From Paenibacillus sp. BJ-4 (GTDB lineage Bacteria; Bacillota; Bacilli; Paenibacillales; Paenibacillaceae), in assembly GCF_020404765.1 (NCBI RefSeq), contig NZ_JAIVEM010000140.1, positions 434,001 to 498,000 on the forward strand: 64,000 bases of DNA, given 5' to 3'. Position 1 is the first letter of the stretch. Each line of letters starts with the position of its first letter. Position numbers and translations under genes: made by a program. Below the pieces are notes generated by a model, which was not told where the DNA came from, did no database searches, and was given only the letters and a program-made list of their open reading frames with translations. Positions 25,736 to 34,415 of the stretch are shown one piece after another.

Positions 25736-27184
25736 ATGAATCTTAGACAACAATGGTTCGGTAATATTCGAGCCGATATACTTGCGGGCATGACCGTGGC
25801 GCTGGCGCTGATTCCGGAGGCCATTGCCTTCTCGATCATTGCGGGTGTCAATCCCATGGTTGGACTGTACGCCTCCATCTCGATGGGCATTGTCATCTCC
25901 TTTGCAGGCGGACGCCCGGCGATGATCTCGGCAGCAACCGGGGCGGTAGCGGTACTGGTCGTTGGCTTAGTGAAGGATTATGGCGTGGAATATCTGTTTG
26001 CAGCTACCATTTTGGCAGGGATCATTCAAGTGTTGCTGGGTGTTTTGAAAATAGGTCGCTTTATAAGCTTTATTTCGCAGCCGGTTATGACCGGGTTTGT
26101 GAATGCGCTGGCGATCCTCGTCTTTATGGCTCAGCTTACCCATTTTCATGGAGCCAACTGGATCATGTACGCAATGGTAGCGGGTACGCTGCTCATTGTG
26201 TATATTTTACCAAAGTTCACGAAAAGCATCCCCGCTCCATTGACTGCCATTATTATCATGACGATCACTACGTATGTATTTGGATTAAATGTGAAAACCG
26301 TAGGGGATATCGGTACGCTGACCAGCTCGTTGCCTTCATTCCATTTGCCTCAAATTGAGTGGTCGTGGCACACGTTATGGATTTTGCTGCCGTACTCCTT
26401 TACGATGGCACTGGTCGGATTGCTGGAGTCGCTGCTGACGGCTAGCATTCTGGATGAAATGACCGAAACGAAAAGCAATAAAAACCGGGAAGCCCGTGGG
26501 CAAGGGATTGCCAACTTTGTAACTGGCTTTTTCGGTGGTATGGGCGGTTGTGCCATGATCGGGCAATCGGTCATTAATGTCAGCTCAGGCGGCAGAGGAC
26601 GTTTGTCCACTTTTACGGCAGGGGCATTTTTGGCCTTTTTGCTGTTAGTGCTTGGCGGGGTTGTGAAGGAAGTGCCGATGGGCGCATTGGTGGGCGTCAT
26701 GTTCATGGTGTGTATCGGGACCGTGGACTGGAATGCACTCCGAAATATCGCCAAGGTACCCAAGGCAGACACGTTTATTATGGTTATGACGGTTATCATC
26801 GTGGTGGCTACGCATGATTTGTCAAAGGGCGTGATCGCGGGCGTCCTGCTGAGTGCATTGCATTTTGGCTGGAAAATGGCTAAAATCCGCATCAGTGCAA
26901 CAGAGGATAACGAGGAGAAGGTGTACCATGTTGCGGGTCCGATGTTTTTCGCTTCAACAACTCATTTTGTCGATCATTTTGAACCTGCGGATGATCCGAA
27001 GCGTGTCGTGGTGGACTTTAGTCATTCACATGTTTGGGATCATTCTGCGGTGACTGCCATTGGCAAGGTACTGCAAAAATACAGGAACTCCGGTAAATCC
27101 ATCACGCTGCGGGGGCTCAATGAGGAAAGCCGCTTAATTGTAGAGAAACTCGGCGGTCCCTTGGTTACGGAGCCACTCGTGTGA
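25736..27184 (+). CDS. SulP-family inorganic anion transporter with STAS domain
   Basis: A 482-residue membrane protein. The transporter domain has 10-12 helices and the conserved start [28 protein letters not shown] domain occupies about 390-480 ([21 protein letters not shown]). SulP proteins move sulfate, bicarbonate or other anions; which one cannot be decided. ATG 25736 lies after ATAGGAGGC. A terminator follows. The upstream 250 bp contain a TATAAT at 25575-25580 without a clear -35. Confidence 0.9.
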   Translation: MNLRQQWFGNIRADILAGMTVALALIPEAIAFSIIAGVNPMVGLYASISMGIVISFAGGRPAMISAATGAVAVLVVGLVKDYGVEYLFAATILAGIIQVLLGVLKIGRFISFISQPVMTGFVNALAILVFMAQLTHFHGANWIMYAMVAGTLLIVYILPKFTKSIPAPLTAIIIMTITTYVFGLNVKTVGDIGTLTSSLPSFHLPQIEWSWHTLWILLPYSFTMALVGLLESLLTASILDEMTETKSNKNREARGQGIANFVTGFFGGMGGCAMIGQSVINVSSGGRGRLSTFTAGAFLAFLLLVLGGVVKEVPMGALVGVMFMVCIGTVDWNALRNIAKVPKADTFIMVMTVIIVVATHDLSKGVIAGVLLSALHFGWKMAKIRISATEDNEEKVYHVAGPMFFASTTHFVDHFEPADDPKRVVVDFSHSHVWDHSAVTAIGKVLQKYRNSGKSITLRGLNEESRLIVEKLGGPLVTEPLV

Positions 27185-27204
27185 TGAATCGTATAGCATT
27201 AATT

Positions 27205-27246
27205 AAAGCCTGAAATGGAATTGATCCATTTTAGGCTTTTTTTATT
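27205..27246 (+). terminator. Terminator after the SulP gene
   Basis: AAAGCCT...AAATGGA pairs with TCCATTT...AGGCTTT, followed by T residues. Confidence 0.82.
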
Positions 27247-27315
27247 TATTTCTGAAATAAAACAACTGTTTTCTTCCTGAATTATAGATAAATATGACAA
27301 ATTTTCATCAAAGTA

Positions 27316-27344
27316 TTGACGGAATAATTAGGCAGGGATACAAT
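27316..27344 (+). promoter_or_regulatory. Sigma-A promoter of the amino acid ABC operon
   Basis: TTGACG (27316-27321), 17-base spacer, TACAAT (27339-27344), 59 bases before the first permease gene. Confidence 0.65.
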
Positions 27345-27403
27345 CATTGTTATTAAGCAGAGCAAATACATAGGAATAATTGAAAATTGAAAGGTATGTA
27401 CAT

Positions 27404-28069
27404 ATGAACTTAGACTGGGAGTTTATCGTAGAGAGCTTGCCGTTATATGGTGAAGCCATGTGGCTGACGTTGAAGATCGCTTTTTGGGCCATTCTGTTTT
27501 CACTAGTCGTCGGCTTGCTGTGTAGTATCGTGTTGTATTACAAGGTGAGGGGAGTCAGCGGCATCATCGTAGCCTATATTGAGCTTTCCCGAAACACACC
27601 TCTGCTTGTACAGTTATATTTCCTGTATTACGGATTTACGAAAATAGGTCTGCATATGAGCGAAATGACGTGTGCCATTGTGGGCATGACCTTTTTGGGC
27701 GGGGGTTATATGGCCGAGGCGTTCCGTGGTGGAATTGAAGCGGTCAGCAAGACCCAGACGGAATCCGGGCTGAGTCTCGGATTGTCCAAGATACAACTGG
27801 CGAGATATGTTATTTTGCCACAGGCTTTTGCCATCAGCGTTCCGTCCTTGGGGGCGAATGCGATTTTTCTGCTCAAGGAGACCTCCATTGTCGGCGCTAT
27901 TGCTTTATTAGACCTGATGAATGTGGCAAAAGACCTGATCGGCATGTACTACAAAACGGCAGAATCACTCATTCTGCTGGTACTGGCATATCTCGTTCTG
28001 CTTTTACCTTTGTCGATGCTGCTGACGTGGGTGGAAAGGAAGGTGCGATATGCTGAGTTCGGGGATTAA
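27404..28069 (+). CDS. Polar amino acid ABC transporter permease 1 (HisM family)
   Basis: A 221-residue permease with five or so helices and the family motif ELSRNTPLLVQLYFLYYG near residue 65. The EAA loop (ESGLSLGLSKIQLARYVILPQA) contacts the ATPase. ATG 27404 is used in preference to an upstream in-frame start at 27380; the nearest purine-rich site is GAAAGG (27388-27393). The 3' end overlaps the second permease by 20 bases. Confidence 0.9.
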   Translation: MNLDWEFIVESLPLYGEAMWLTLKIAFWAILFSLVVGLLCSIVLYYKVRGVSGIIVAYIELSRNTPLLVQLYFLYYGFTKIGLHMSEMTCAIVGMTFLGGGYMAEAFRGGIEAVSKTQTESGLSLGLSKIQLARYVILPQAFAISVPSLGANAIFLLKETSIVGAIALLDLMNVAKDLIGMYYKTAESLILLVLAYLVLLLPLSMLLTWVERKVRYAEFGD

Positions 28070-28727
28070 TGTGCTTTTTGAAGGTTCGAATTTTGAGCGT
28101 CTATTAGGGGGATTGCTTGTTACGCTGGAGATTGCGTTTATTTCAATTATTATCGGTACTCTATTAGGCATCTTGATGGGGTTGCTGCGCACCTTAAAAT
28201 CAAGGCCGATTCGGTTTGTGCTGAGATTCTATTTGGAGACATTTCGCATTATTCCGATTTTGGTGTGGTTATATGTCGTGTATTTTGGATTTACTCCTTT
28301 GCTGGACGTGAATATCAGCGGGGAATTGACAGCAATTATCGTATTCAGCCTGTGGGGAGCGGCAGAGATTGGTGACATTGTTCGTGGTGCGCTGGAATCA
28401 CTGCCCAAGCATCAGGTGGAATCCGGGCAGGCACTGGGACTGACGTATGGACAATTATACCGTCATGTGCTCATTCCCCAGGCGGTACGCCGAATGCTGC
28501 CGGGTTCTATTAATCTGGCAACACGGATGATCAAAACAACGTCATTAGTGGTTTTGATCGGTGTAGTGGAAGTGGTCAAGGTAGGGCAGCAGATTATTGA
28601 GCTGGGTGTAATCAAAGCGCCTTCGGCATCCTTTTGGGTGTACGGCTTTATTTTCATATTGTATTTTCTCGTATGCTATCCGTTATCCAGACTTTCCAAA
28701 AGATTTGAACGCAGATGGCAAAATTAG
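28050..28727 (+). CDS. Polar amino acid ABC transporter permease 2 (HisQ family)
   Basis: A 225-residue permease paired with the preceding one. It carries YLETFRIIPILVWLYVVYFG and an EAA loop (ESGQALGLTYGQLYRHVLIPQA). The two permeases would form a heterodimeric pore. ATG 28050 lies inside the previous gene, preceded by GGAAAGGAAGG. Confidence 0.9.
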   Translation: MLSSGINVLFEGSNFERLLGGLLVTLEIAFISIIIGTLLGILMGLLRTLKSRPIRFVLRFYLETFRIIPILVWLYVVYFGFTPLLDVNISGELTAIIVFSLWGAAEIGDIVRGALESLPKHQVESGQALGLTYGQLYRHVLIPQAVRRMLPGSINLATRMIKTTSLVVLIGVVEVVKVGQQIIELGVIKAPSASFWVYGFIFILYFLVCYPLSRLSKRFERRWQN

Positions 28728-28745
28728 CAGGATGGGGTGGGTGTC

Positions 28746-29501
28746 ATGGGAGAGGCTGTGGAGGTTTTACTGGAAATCCGAGGGCTGCAAAAAAGCTTTG
28801 GGGACCGGCAAGTGTTGCAGCAGATTAACCTGGACGTAACGAAAGGGGAAGTCGTGGTTGTCCTCGGTCCTTCGGGATGTGGAAAAAGTACGCTCCTCCG
28901 ATGTCTCAATGGTCTGGAGCCAGTCCAGGGCGGGGATATCCGTTATAGAGGACAGGATCTGACCGATAACAAAGTGAATTGGCGTGAGGTGCGACAGCAT
29001 ATCGGAATGGTGTTCCAGAACTATGAGCTGTTTCCGCATATGACGGTCTTGGAAAATATATTGCTCGGCCCGCTAAAAGTGCAGCGGAGAAACAAACAGG
29101 AAGTACTCAAGCAAGCAGAGCAGCTATTGGAGCGCGTGGGTCTGCTGGATCGCAAAGATGCGTATCCGAGACAATTATCAGGCGGGCAAAAGCAACGGAT
29201 TGCGATTGTGCGTGCCTTGTGTATGAACCCTGAAATTATGCTCTTTGACGAGGTCACTGCATCCTTGGACCCGGAAATGGTCAGAGAGGTGCTGGATGTC
29301 ATGCGAGAGCTGGCACAACAGGGTATGACTATGATTATCGTGACGCATGAAATGGGGTTTGCCAAGTCGGTAGGAGATCGTATCATTTTTATGGATCAAG
29401 GACAGATATGTGAAATGACTACGCCACAGCAATTTTTTACCCAACCGGAAACAGAGCGTGCTCAGCACTTTCTGGATATATTTCAGTACGAAACCACATG
29501 A
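28746..29501 (+). CDS. Polar amino acid ABC transporter ATP-binding protein
   Basis: A 251-residue ATPase with Walker [13 protein letters not shown]-loop [10 protein letters not shown], signature LSGGQKQR, Walker [15 protein letters not shown] and the switch His in VTHEMGFA. This pattern is typical of GlnQ/HisP-type importers. ATG 28746 is preferred over GTG 28737 because of spacing from GGGGTGG. Confidence 0.93.
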   Translation: MGEAVEVLLEIRGLQKSFGDRQVLQQINLDVTKGEVVVVLGPSGCGKSTLLRCLNGLEPVQGGDIRYRGQDLTDNKVNWREVRQHIGMVFQNYELFPHMTVLENILLGPLKVQRRNKQEVLKQAEQLLERVGLLDRKDAYPRQLSGGQKQRIAIVRALCMNPEIMLFDEVTASLDPEMVREVLDVMRELAQQGMTMIIVTHEMGFAKSVGDRIIFMDQGQICEMTTPQQFFTQPETERAQHFLDIFQYETT

Positions 29502-29581
29502 GCATTCTGCATAAATCCCATGAGCGAGGAACCCGGATTACGGATGATGCAAAATGCCAATAAAACAGGGGGATGAATCAG

Positions 29582-30457
29582 ATGAGAAAAGGAATGAAAT
29601 TCACGACGTTATTACTGGCTTTGAGCTTGCTGCTCGTCGGCTTGGCGGGATGTGCAGGAGGTGGCAATACCAACGGTAGTTCAGGTTCGGCTAAATTTGC
29701 TTCGATTGAGGATATTAAAAAAAATGGCAAGATTCGAATCGGTGTATTCGCGGATAAGCCGCCCTTTGGCTACGTGGATTCGGCAGGGAAAAATCAAGGC
29801 TTTGACGTGTATATTGCGAAGCGCTTTGCCAAAGATCTCTTGGGTGACGAGTCCAAGGTAGAATTTGTACTGGTGGATGCTGCCAGCCGGGTCGCCTATT
29901 TGGAATCCAACAAAGTAGATATCATCATGGCTAACTTTACTGTGACAGATGAGCGTAAAGAAAAGGTCGATTTTGCTAACCCGTATATGAAATTATCCTT
30001 TGGCATTGTGTCACCCGACAGCGCTCCAATCACCACGATTGACCAGTTGAAGAATTCGGATCAAAAGCTGATTGTCGCCAAGGGAACGACAGCTGAAACC
30101 TATTTTACGAAAAATTATCCTGACATCAAGCTGCTCAAATTCGATCAATACACAGAAATCTTCTCTGCCCTCAAAGACAAACGCGGCGCTGCCATTGCCA
30201 ACGATAATACAGAGCTGATCGCTTGGGCAAAGGCTAACCCCGGCTTCACGGTAACCATTCCATCCTTTGGTGGACAAGATACGATTGCCCCCGCAGTAGC
30301 GAAGGGAAATAAGGAGCTGTTGGACTGGATCAACAACGAGCTGGCTACGCTGGGCAAGGAAAACTTCGTGCATCAAGCCTATAAGGACACACTGACCTCT
30401 GTTTACGGAGAAGGCTTTACAGATCAATTGGTCGTAGAGGGCGGCAAAGTGAATTGA
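29582..30457 (+). CDS. Polar amino acid ABC transporter substrate-binding lipoprotein
   Basis: A 291-residue type 3 solute-binding protein. The signal peptide ends in the lipobox LAGC, followed by a Gly/Ser linker and a two-lobe SBP_bac_3 domain (IRIGVFADKPPFGYVDSAGK; VDIIMANFTVTDERKEKVDF). The ligand is probably an acidic or polar amino acid; this is not certain. ATG 29582 has proper spacing from GGGGG; ATG 29573 is too close. It completes the four-gene importer operon, and a terminator follows. Confidence 0.92.
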   Translation: MRKGMKFTTLLLALSLLLVGLAGCAGGGNTNGSSGSAKFASIEDIKKNGKIRIGVFADKPPFGYVDSAGKNQGFDVYIAKRFAKDLLGDESKVEFVLVDAASRVAYLESNKVDIIMANFTVTDERKEKVDFANPYMKLSFGIVSPDSAPITTIDQLKNSDQKLIVAKGTTAETYFTKNYPDIKLLKFDQYTEIFSALKDKRGAAIANDNTELIAWAKANPGFTVTIPSFGGQDTIAPAVAKGNKELLDWINNELATLGKENFVHQAYKDTLTSVYGEGFTDQLVVEGGKVN

Positions 30458-30484
30458 TTATTGTATAAGTTGTTGCTTTACCAT

Positions 30485-30524
30485 AAAGGAAGCGTTGGGA
30501 TAGTAACCTAGCGCTTCTTTATTA
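30485..30524 (+). terminator. Terminator of the amino acid ABC operon
   Basis: GAAGCG (30489-30494) pairs with CGCTTC (30512-30517), with additional pairing of GG/CC inside and T-rich sequence after it. Confidence 0.6.
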
Positions 30525-30550
30525 TTATGGGGAAAAGGGGGCATAAGGTC

Positions 30551-30605
30551 TTGCATCCTTGCACAATTCATTATATAATCTTAAATGATAATGAGAATCA
30601 TAATC
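30551..30605 (+). promoter_or_regulatory. Fur-box promoter facing a truncated ORF
   Basis: A sigma-A promoter, TTGCAT (30551-30556), 17 bases, TATAAT (30574-30579), is followed by GATAATGAGAATCATAATC (30587-30605). That sequence matches the 19-bp Fur consensus at 17 positions. A wider 13-bp inverted repeat (AATCTTAAATGAT and its complement) frames the box. Iron-replete cells would shut this promoter off. The only ORF behind it is 26 codons long and appears truncated. Confidence 0.75.
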
Positions 30606-30668
30606 ATTTAAGATTATCTTTAGGTACAGGCTTCCACTATTAGTCTAAGTGGATAGGATGGGGTGATG

Positions 30669-31874
30669 TCACATGGCTAAAACAGATCTAGATCTGGCAA
30701 CTGTCAGAAGACAACTCAGCAGGATAATTCCTGCTTCGTATTCAGTGAAATGAATGAGATTTCCGTTTTGTGCTTTAATGGCTGCTACCATTTCCTGTGA
30801 GTTTTTAGGACTTACGCTAGTGTCGTCTACAGCATGGAAGGCCCAAATAGGAACGTTTTTCAGTACTTCGACATGCTTGGGATCAACAGGGGCATACATG
30901 TTAACGGCTTTTTCATAGTTGGTCAAACCGGCAATCGGTACACCTGCGGCGAACAGATCAAGATCTTTTTCGAGCAATCTCCATGTTCCCATGGCTCCTT
31001 GAGAAATACCAACGATATAGATTCGATTGGTGTCGATCGGATATTTTAACGCCGTTTCACGTACCAAATCGGCTACAGCGCTGTTGCGCGGCTCATCCGC
31101 CCAAATGAATTTATGATCCAGGTCAATCGGACTTTGTGGAGCGATTACGAAGGACGGGTGTTTGGCTTGCTGCTCAGGCGAAGCCCAAGTAACGGCACCA
31201 GCATTTGCCAGCAGGTTAACTCCATTTCCGTCACCACGCTCGCCGTTTCCGTGGAGAAACACAACCAGCGGGTAGGTTTTGCCGGATTCTACTTTAGGCT
31301 CAAACGTAAAGTAGTTCAGCTTGAAGCCGTCTTTATTTTCAAAGGTGCTTTTTTTGAAATCGTCTACAATGGGTGTAATTTTATCAGTTGCTTTTACAGT
31401 CTGTGCAGAGGCTGGAACAACTGTTTTCTTTTGAGTTGCAATGCCTTTCTTTTGGGTGATGTAATAATTCAACGGATTGATGAGGTTGACTCCACTTGTT
31501 GCATCGTAAGTAAGGGTACTTGCATTTTTATCTTGCGTATCCAGCTCGATCACAACATATTTGCCATGAGTACTACGGTTGGTGATGGCGCCGGTATCGT
31601 TGGTATATACACCAGTCACGGTTCTGTCTATGTATACATCATTGAGTACAGATTGAACCTGAAAGCTGGAAGTGGACAAGGATGCCCCGTCAATATTGGT
31701 GCTGTATTTCAGTACAACGGCAGAAACGACTTCACCCAAAGGCTGCACCTGAGTAAGCAGGGTTGCCTGTGGTGCCGGAACATCGGCTGCTGTGGCAGAG
31801 CTGGAGGATGGGAAAAAGATCGTTAGCAGAAACACGAAAGATAGTAATACAAGGGCGGAGCGTCTTCTTTGCAT
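30669..31874 (-). pseudogene. Secreted esterase, truncated at the C-terminus
   Basis: A 401-residue ORF starting at ATG 31874 (AAAGGAG upstream) with a signal peptide (ALVLLSFVFLLTIFF). An Ig-like N-terminal domain is followed by an alpha/beta hydrolase with FLHGNGERGDG (oxyanion loop), GISQGAMG (nucleophile Ser) and HAVDDTSV (acid). Members of this family continue after EYEAG with the catalytic His, usually GH. Here EYEAG is followed by unrelated IILLSCLLTVARS and a stop. The truncation coincides with the junction to the Fur-controlled fragment. Loss of the catalytic His should abolish activity. Confidence 0.75.
30673..30753 (+). pseudogene. 5' fragment of a Fur-controlled gene
   Basis: ATG 30673, preceded by GGATGGGGTG, opens MAKTDLDLATVRRQL and then runs into sequence that is the antisense of the esterase gene, ending at 30753. 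The promoter, Fur box and ribosome binding site look functional, but the coding part is cut off. The lost gene cannot be identified from about 15 residues. Confidence 0.45.
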
Positions 31875-31901
31875 GAGATTAATCTCCTTTGGTGTTATTT
31901 T

Positions 31902-31919
31902 TGTAAAGCGCTTTCTACA
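31902..31919 (-). promoter_or_regulatory. cre-like operator before the esterase
   Basis: TGTAAAGCGCTTTCTACA contains the palindromic core AAAGCGCTTT typical of CcpA/LacI-family operators and lies 28 bases upstream of the esterase start. This suggests former carbon catabolite control. Confidence 0.5.
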
Positions 31920-31963
31920 TGTTTGGGATGTTTGACTGTATGTTGCTGCATCCATATAAAATG

Positions 31964-32017
31964 AAAAAAAGGCAAACTCCGGGTACACAATACAAATGTA
32001 CTCGGGTTTTGCCTTTT
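31964..32017. repeat. Imperfect stem-loop upstream of the esterase
   Basis: AAAAGGCAAA pairs with TTTGCCTTTT at the base and GTACA with TGTAC at the tip. T runs on the minus strand could make it a terminator, but no gene reads into it from that side. Confidence 0.45.
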
Positions 32018-32204
32018 CAGTAACAATCCCATTTGAAGGATAGCATCTTCATTGGAATCTGACAAGTGAAGCGCTACAATTTCGGATGTTTTTTTATAAA
32101 AAAACTTTTGCAGCTGTAATAAGAGCTGAATATCTTATATTTTAATGGTTATCCCAGGAGACAACCCCAAAAAATAAGGGGTTCCCAAGCGTAATAATGT
32201 GGTA

Positions 32205-32249
32205 TATAATCCTCTTAACTTAACACTGTTAACTTATATAACAATGTTA
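32205..32249 (+). promoter_or_regulatory. Promoter with two tandem palindromic operators (likely TetR sites)
   Basis: A -10 TATAAT (32205-32210), with a weak -35 TTCCCA at 32182-32187, is followed at the expected transcript start by TAACACTGTTA (32221-32231) and TAACAATGTTA (32239-32249). Both are perfect TAACA-N-TGTTA palindromes, centred 18 bp apart. They precede the flavoprotein gene whose operon encodes a TetR regulator, so autorepression is likely. Confidence 0.6.
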
Positions 32250-32267
32250 AAAAAAGGGGATGGAATC

Positions 32268-33812
32268 ATGGATAAATATGATGTTATCGTCATCGGCGCG
32301 GGTCTGGGTGGCTTGTCCTGTGCAGCAAGACTCTCCGCGCTCGGTTACCGAACGGCTGTTTTTGAAAGTCATTCTTTGGCGGGCGGTTACGCAACCGAAT
32401 TTACAAGAAAGGGTTATACGTTTGATGTATCCCTGCATGGTGTAGGTGGACTCGAGGAGGGCAACTTTGCGCAACTGCTAAAGGGCTGCAATGTGGACCA
32501 GCGAATTGTGCCTCTCCGCAAAAAGCATCCTTATTCCATTCGTTGGGAAGGGCAGATCATTGATATCCCATCCGATATGCAGGAATATGTGCAGCTACTC
32601 AAAGACATGTTCCCTGTTGAGCAAGCAGCTATCGACAAACTGTTTGCAGGCATTCGTCGTTTTGGGGCAGGGTTCTCCGCCATTTCTTCCCCTTCATCCA
32701 GCTTGGGGCGCAAGGCAGCGGGTTTGCTCAAAGCAGGAACCTTTTTCCGCTGGACGCAAATGACCACTTGGGAGGCTGTGAGTCAGTTTGGGCTGTCTGA
32801 CCGATTCACGGAATTTTTTACCGCACTTTGGCCCTATTATGGCTTGCCTCCCAAGCGGCTTGCAGCATTGTACTTTTTCATTCCATGGATCAGCTATCAT
32901 TTGGAGGGAACGTATTACATTCAGGGAGGCGCACAGGCTTTATCCAATGCGCTGGTTGCCGCGATTCAGTCAGCCGGTGGAGAAGTTCACCTGCGTAGTC
33001 AGGTATCTGAAATTGTAGTTGAAGGCGGTAAAGCAGTCGGTGTCCGTCTGAAAAAAGGGGATGCATATAAAGGCAATTGGATTGTGTCCGGTATTAGTCC
33101 TCATCATACCTATGGCCGTCTGCTGGAGAACCATGCTGCTGCCCGTCGTGAGCTAGAGGCTGTCAGCAGGCTGGAGACTGGCACATCGCTCACCCAATTG
33201 TATCTCGGATTGTCATGCGAGCCTCATGAGCTTGGCATTATCGAAGAAGACTTAATTCTGTATGATGTACCGGATTCGAATACAGATTACGAAGTCATGA
33301 TGAGCGGCCAGTATACCAAAGGCAACTGGATGCTCACCAATTATAACGCCATGGACCCCACGCTTAATGAACCGGGTAAAGGCGTTATTGCAGTTACATT
33401 TTTGGACAGATTGGAGAACTGGCCTGCAACACGTCCCGAATATAAAGCCAAAAAGGAAACCGTAACACAGCAGATATTGGAGCGCCTTGAGCAGCTGTAT
33501 CCGGGCTTTGGCAGCAAAGTAGTGGTGGCCGAGCTGGGTACACCGCGGACGATGCAGCGCTATACCGCCAATCCCGGCGGGGCTGTCTATGGTTACGCAC
33601 AAACGGTTCGGCAGTCCGGTATGAAAAGACTAAAGCACAAATCCGTTGTGGATTGTTTGTCATTGGTAGGGGCCTGGACACAGCCTGGAGGCGGGTTTCA
33701 AGGGGCTATGAACTCGGGTATAATGGAAGCTGAACGTATCGCCGCCAAATTGGGGCAGGCAGAAAGGGAAAGTATATCTACACATGAAGCATATCAAACG
33801 CCGAGAACGTGA
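32268..33812 (+). CDS. CrtI/retinol-saturase-like FAD-dependent oxidoreductase
   Basis: A 514-residue flavoprotein with an N-terminal dinucleotide-binding motif (VIVIGAGLGGLSCAARL) and a C-terminal FAD segment (VGAWTQPGGGFQGAMNSG). It belongs to the phytoene desaturase/retinol saturase-like superfamily; the substrate is unknown and no carotenoid genes are nearby. ATG 32268 follows AGGGGATGG; upstream in-frame starts lie before the promoter. It overlaps the TetR gene by 29 bases. Confidence 0.82.
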   Translation: MDKYDVIVIGAGLGGLSCAARLSALGYRTAVFESHSLAGGYATEFTRKGYTFDVSLHGVGGLEEGNFAQLLKGCNVDQRIVPLRKKHPYSIRWEGQIIDIPSDMQEYVQLLKDMFPVEQAAIDKLFAGIRRFGAGFSAISSPSSSLGRKAAGLLKAGTFFRWTQMTTWEAVSQFGLSDRFTEFFTALWPYYGLPPKRLAALYFFIPWISYHLEGTYYIQGGAQALSNALVAAIQSAGGEVHLRSQVSEIVVEGGKAVGVRLKKGDAYKGNWIVSGISPHHTYGRLLENHAAARRELEAVSRLETGTSLTQLYLGLSCEPHELGIIEEDLILYDVPDSNTDYEVMMSGQYTKGNWMLTNYNAMDPTLNEPGKGVIAVTFLDRLENWPATRPEYKAKKETVTQQILERLEQLYPGFGSKVVVAELGTPRTMQRYTANPGGAVYGYAQTVRQSGMKRLKHKSVVDCLSLVGAWTQPGGGFQGAMNSGIMEAERIAAKLGQAERESISTHEAYQTPRT

Positions 33813-34398
33813 AAGCAATGAGATCCGCCGCAAAATTATCGAGGCTGCCCGGTCACTTTTCCTGAACCAAGGGTATGCCGAGGTCTCTATGCGCAAGATT
33901 GCGGATCAGATCGAATATTCACCAACGACGATTTATCATTATTTTGCCAATAAAGAAGCCGTTGTCCGCGAACTGCTGCTGGAAGGAAATACTTTGTTCC
34001 TGCAGGCTCTTCAACAACGCGAGCAAGAAGGAAGGGCAGCGGGATTGAATGTCTTGGACATGCTGAAAACGGTGTCTGACGCTTATGTCCGTTTTGGAAC
34101 GGCTAACCCGGAATATTACAACATCCTGTTTATCAGCAACCTGGAATCCGTAAGCTTGGTCAGTCTATTTGACAGTGGACGCTTTAAGGGCTTTGAGCTG
34201 CTTGAAGCCGGGCTCAAAGCCGCTATGGAGGAGGGCTGTATCATCCAGGGAGATGAGCGTCTGATCGCCAGATCCGTATGGAGTATGCTGCATGGATTGA
34301 CTTCTTTGCTCCTGAATTTTGAATTTCCAATGGCAAAATCGAATGATGAGTTGATTTCATTCACAATAGATACTTTTTTCCGGGGGTTAAGCTGCTGA
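33784..34398 (+). CDS. TetR-family transcriptional regulator
   Basis: A 204-residue regulator with an N-terminal HTH (IIEAARSLFLNQGYAEVSMRKIAD, then YSPTTIYHYFANKEAVV) and an all-helical ligand/dimer domain of the WHG type. It overlaps the flavoprotein gene, so the two are co-expressed. It probably binds the paired TAACA-N-TGTTA palindromes at the operon promoter and responds to a lipophilic ligand related to the flavoprotein substrate; that link is inference. Confidence 0.85.
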   Translation: MKHIKRRERESNEIRRKIIEAARSLFLNQGYAEVSMRKIADQIEYSPTTIYHYFANKEAVVRELLLEGNTLFLQALQQREQEGRAAGLNVLDMLKTVSDAYVRFGTANPEYYNILFISNLESVSLVSLFDSGRFKGFELLEAGLKAAMEEGCIIQGDERLIARSVWSMLHGLTSLLLNFEFPMAKSNDELISFTIDTFFRGLSC

Positions 34399-34415
34399 AC
34401 GATGGTTCCACAAGA

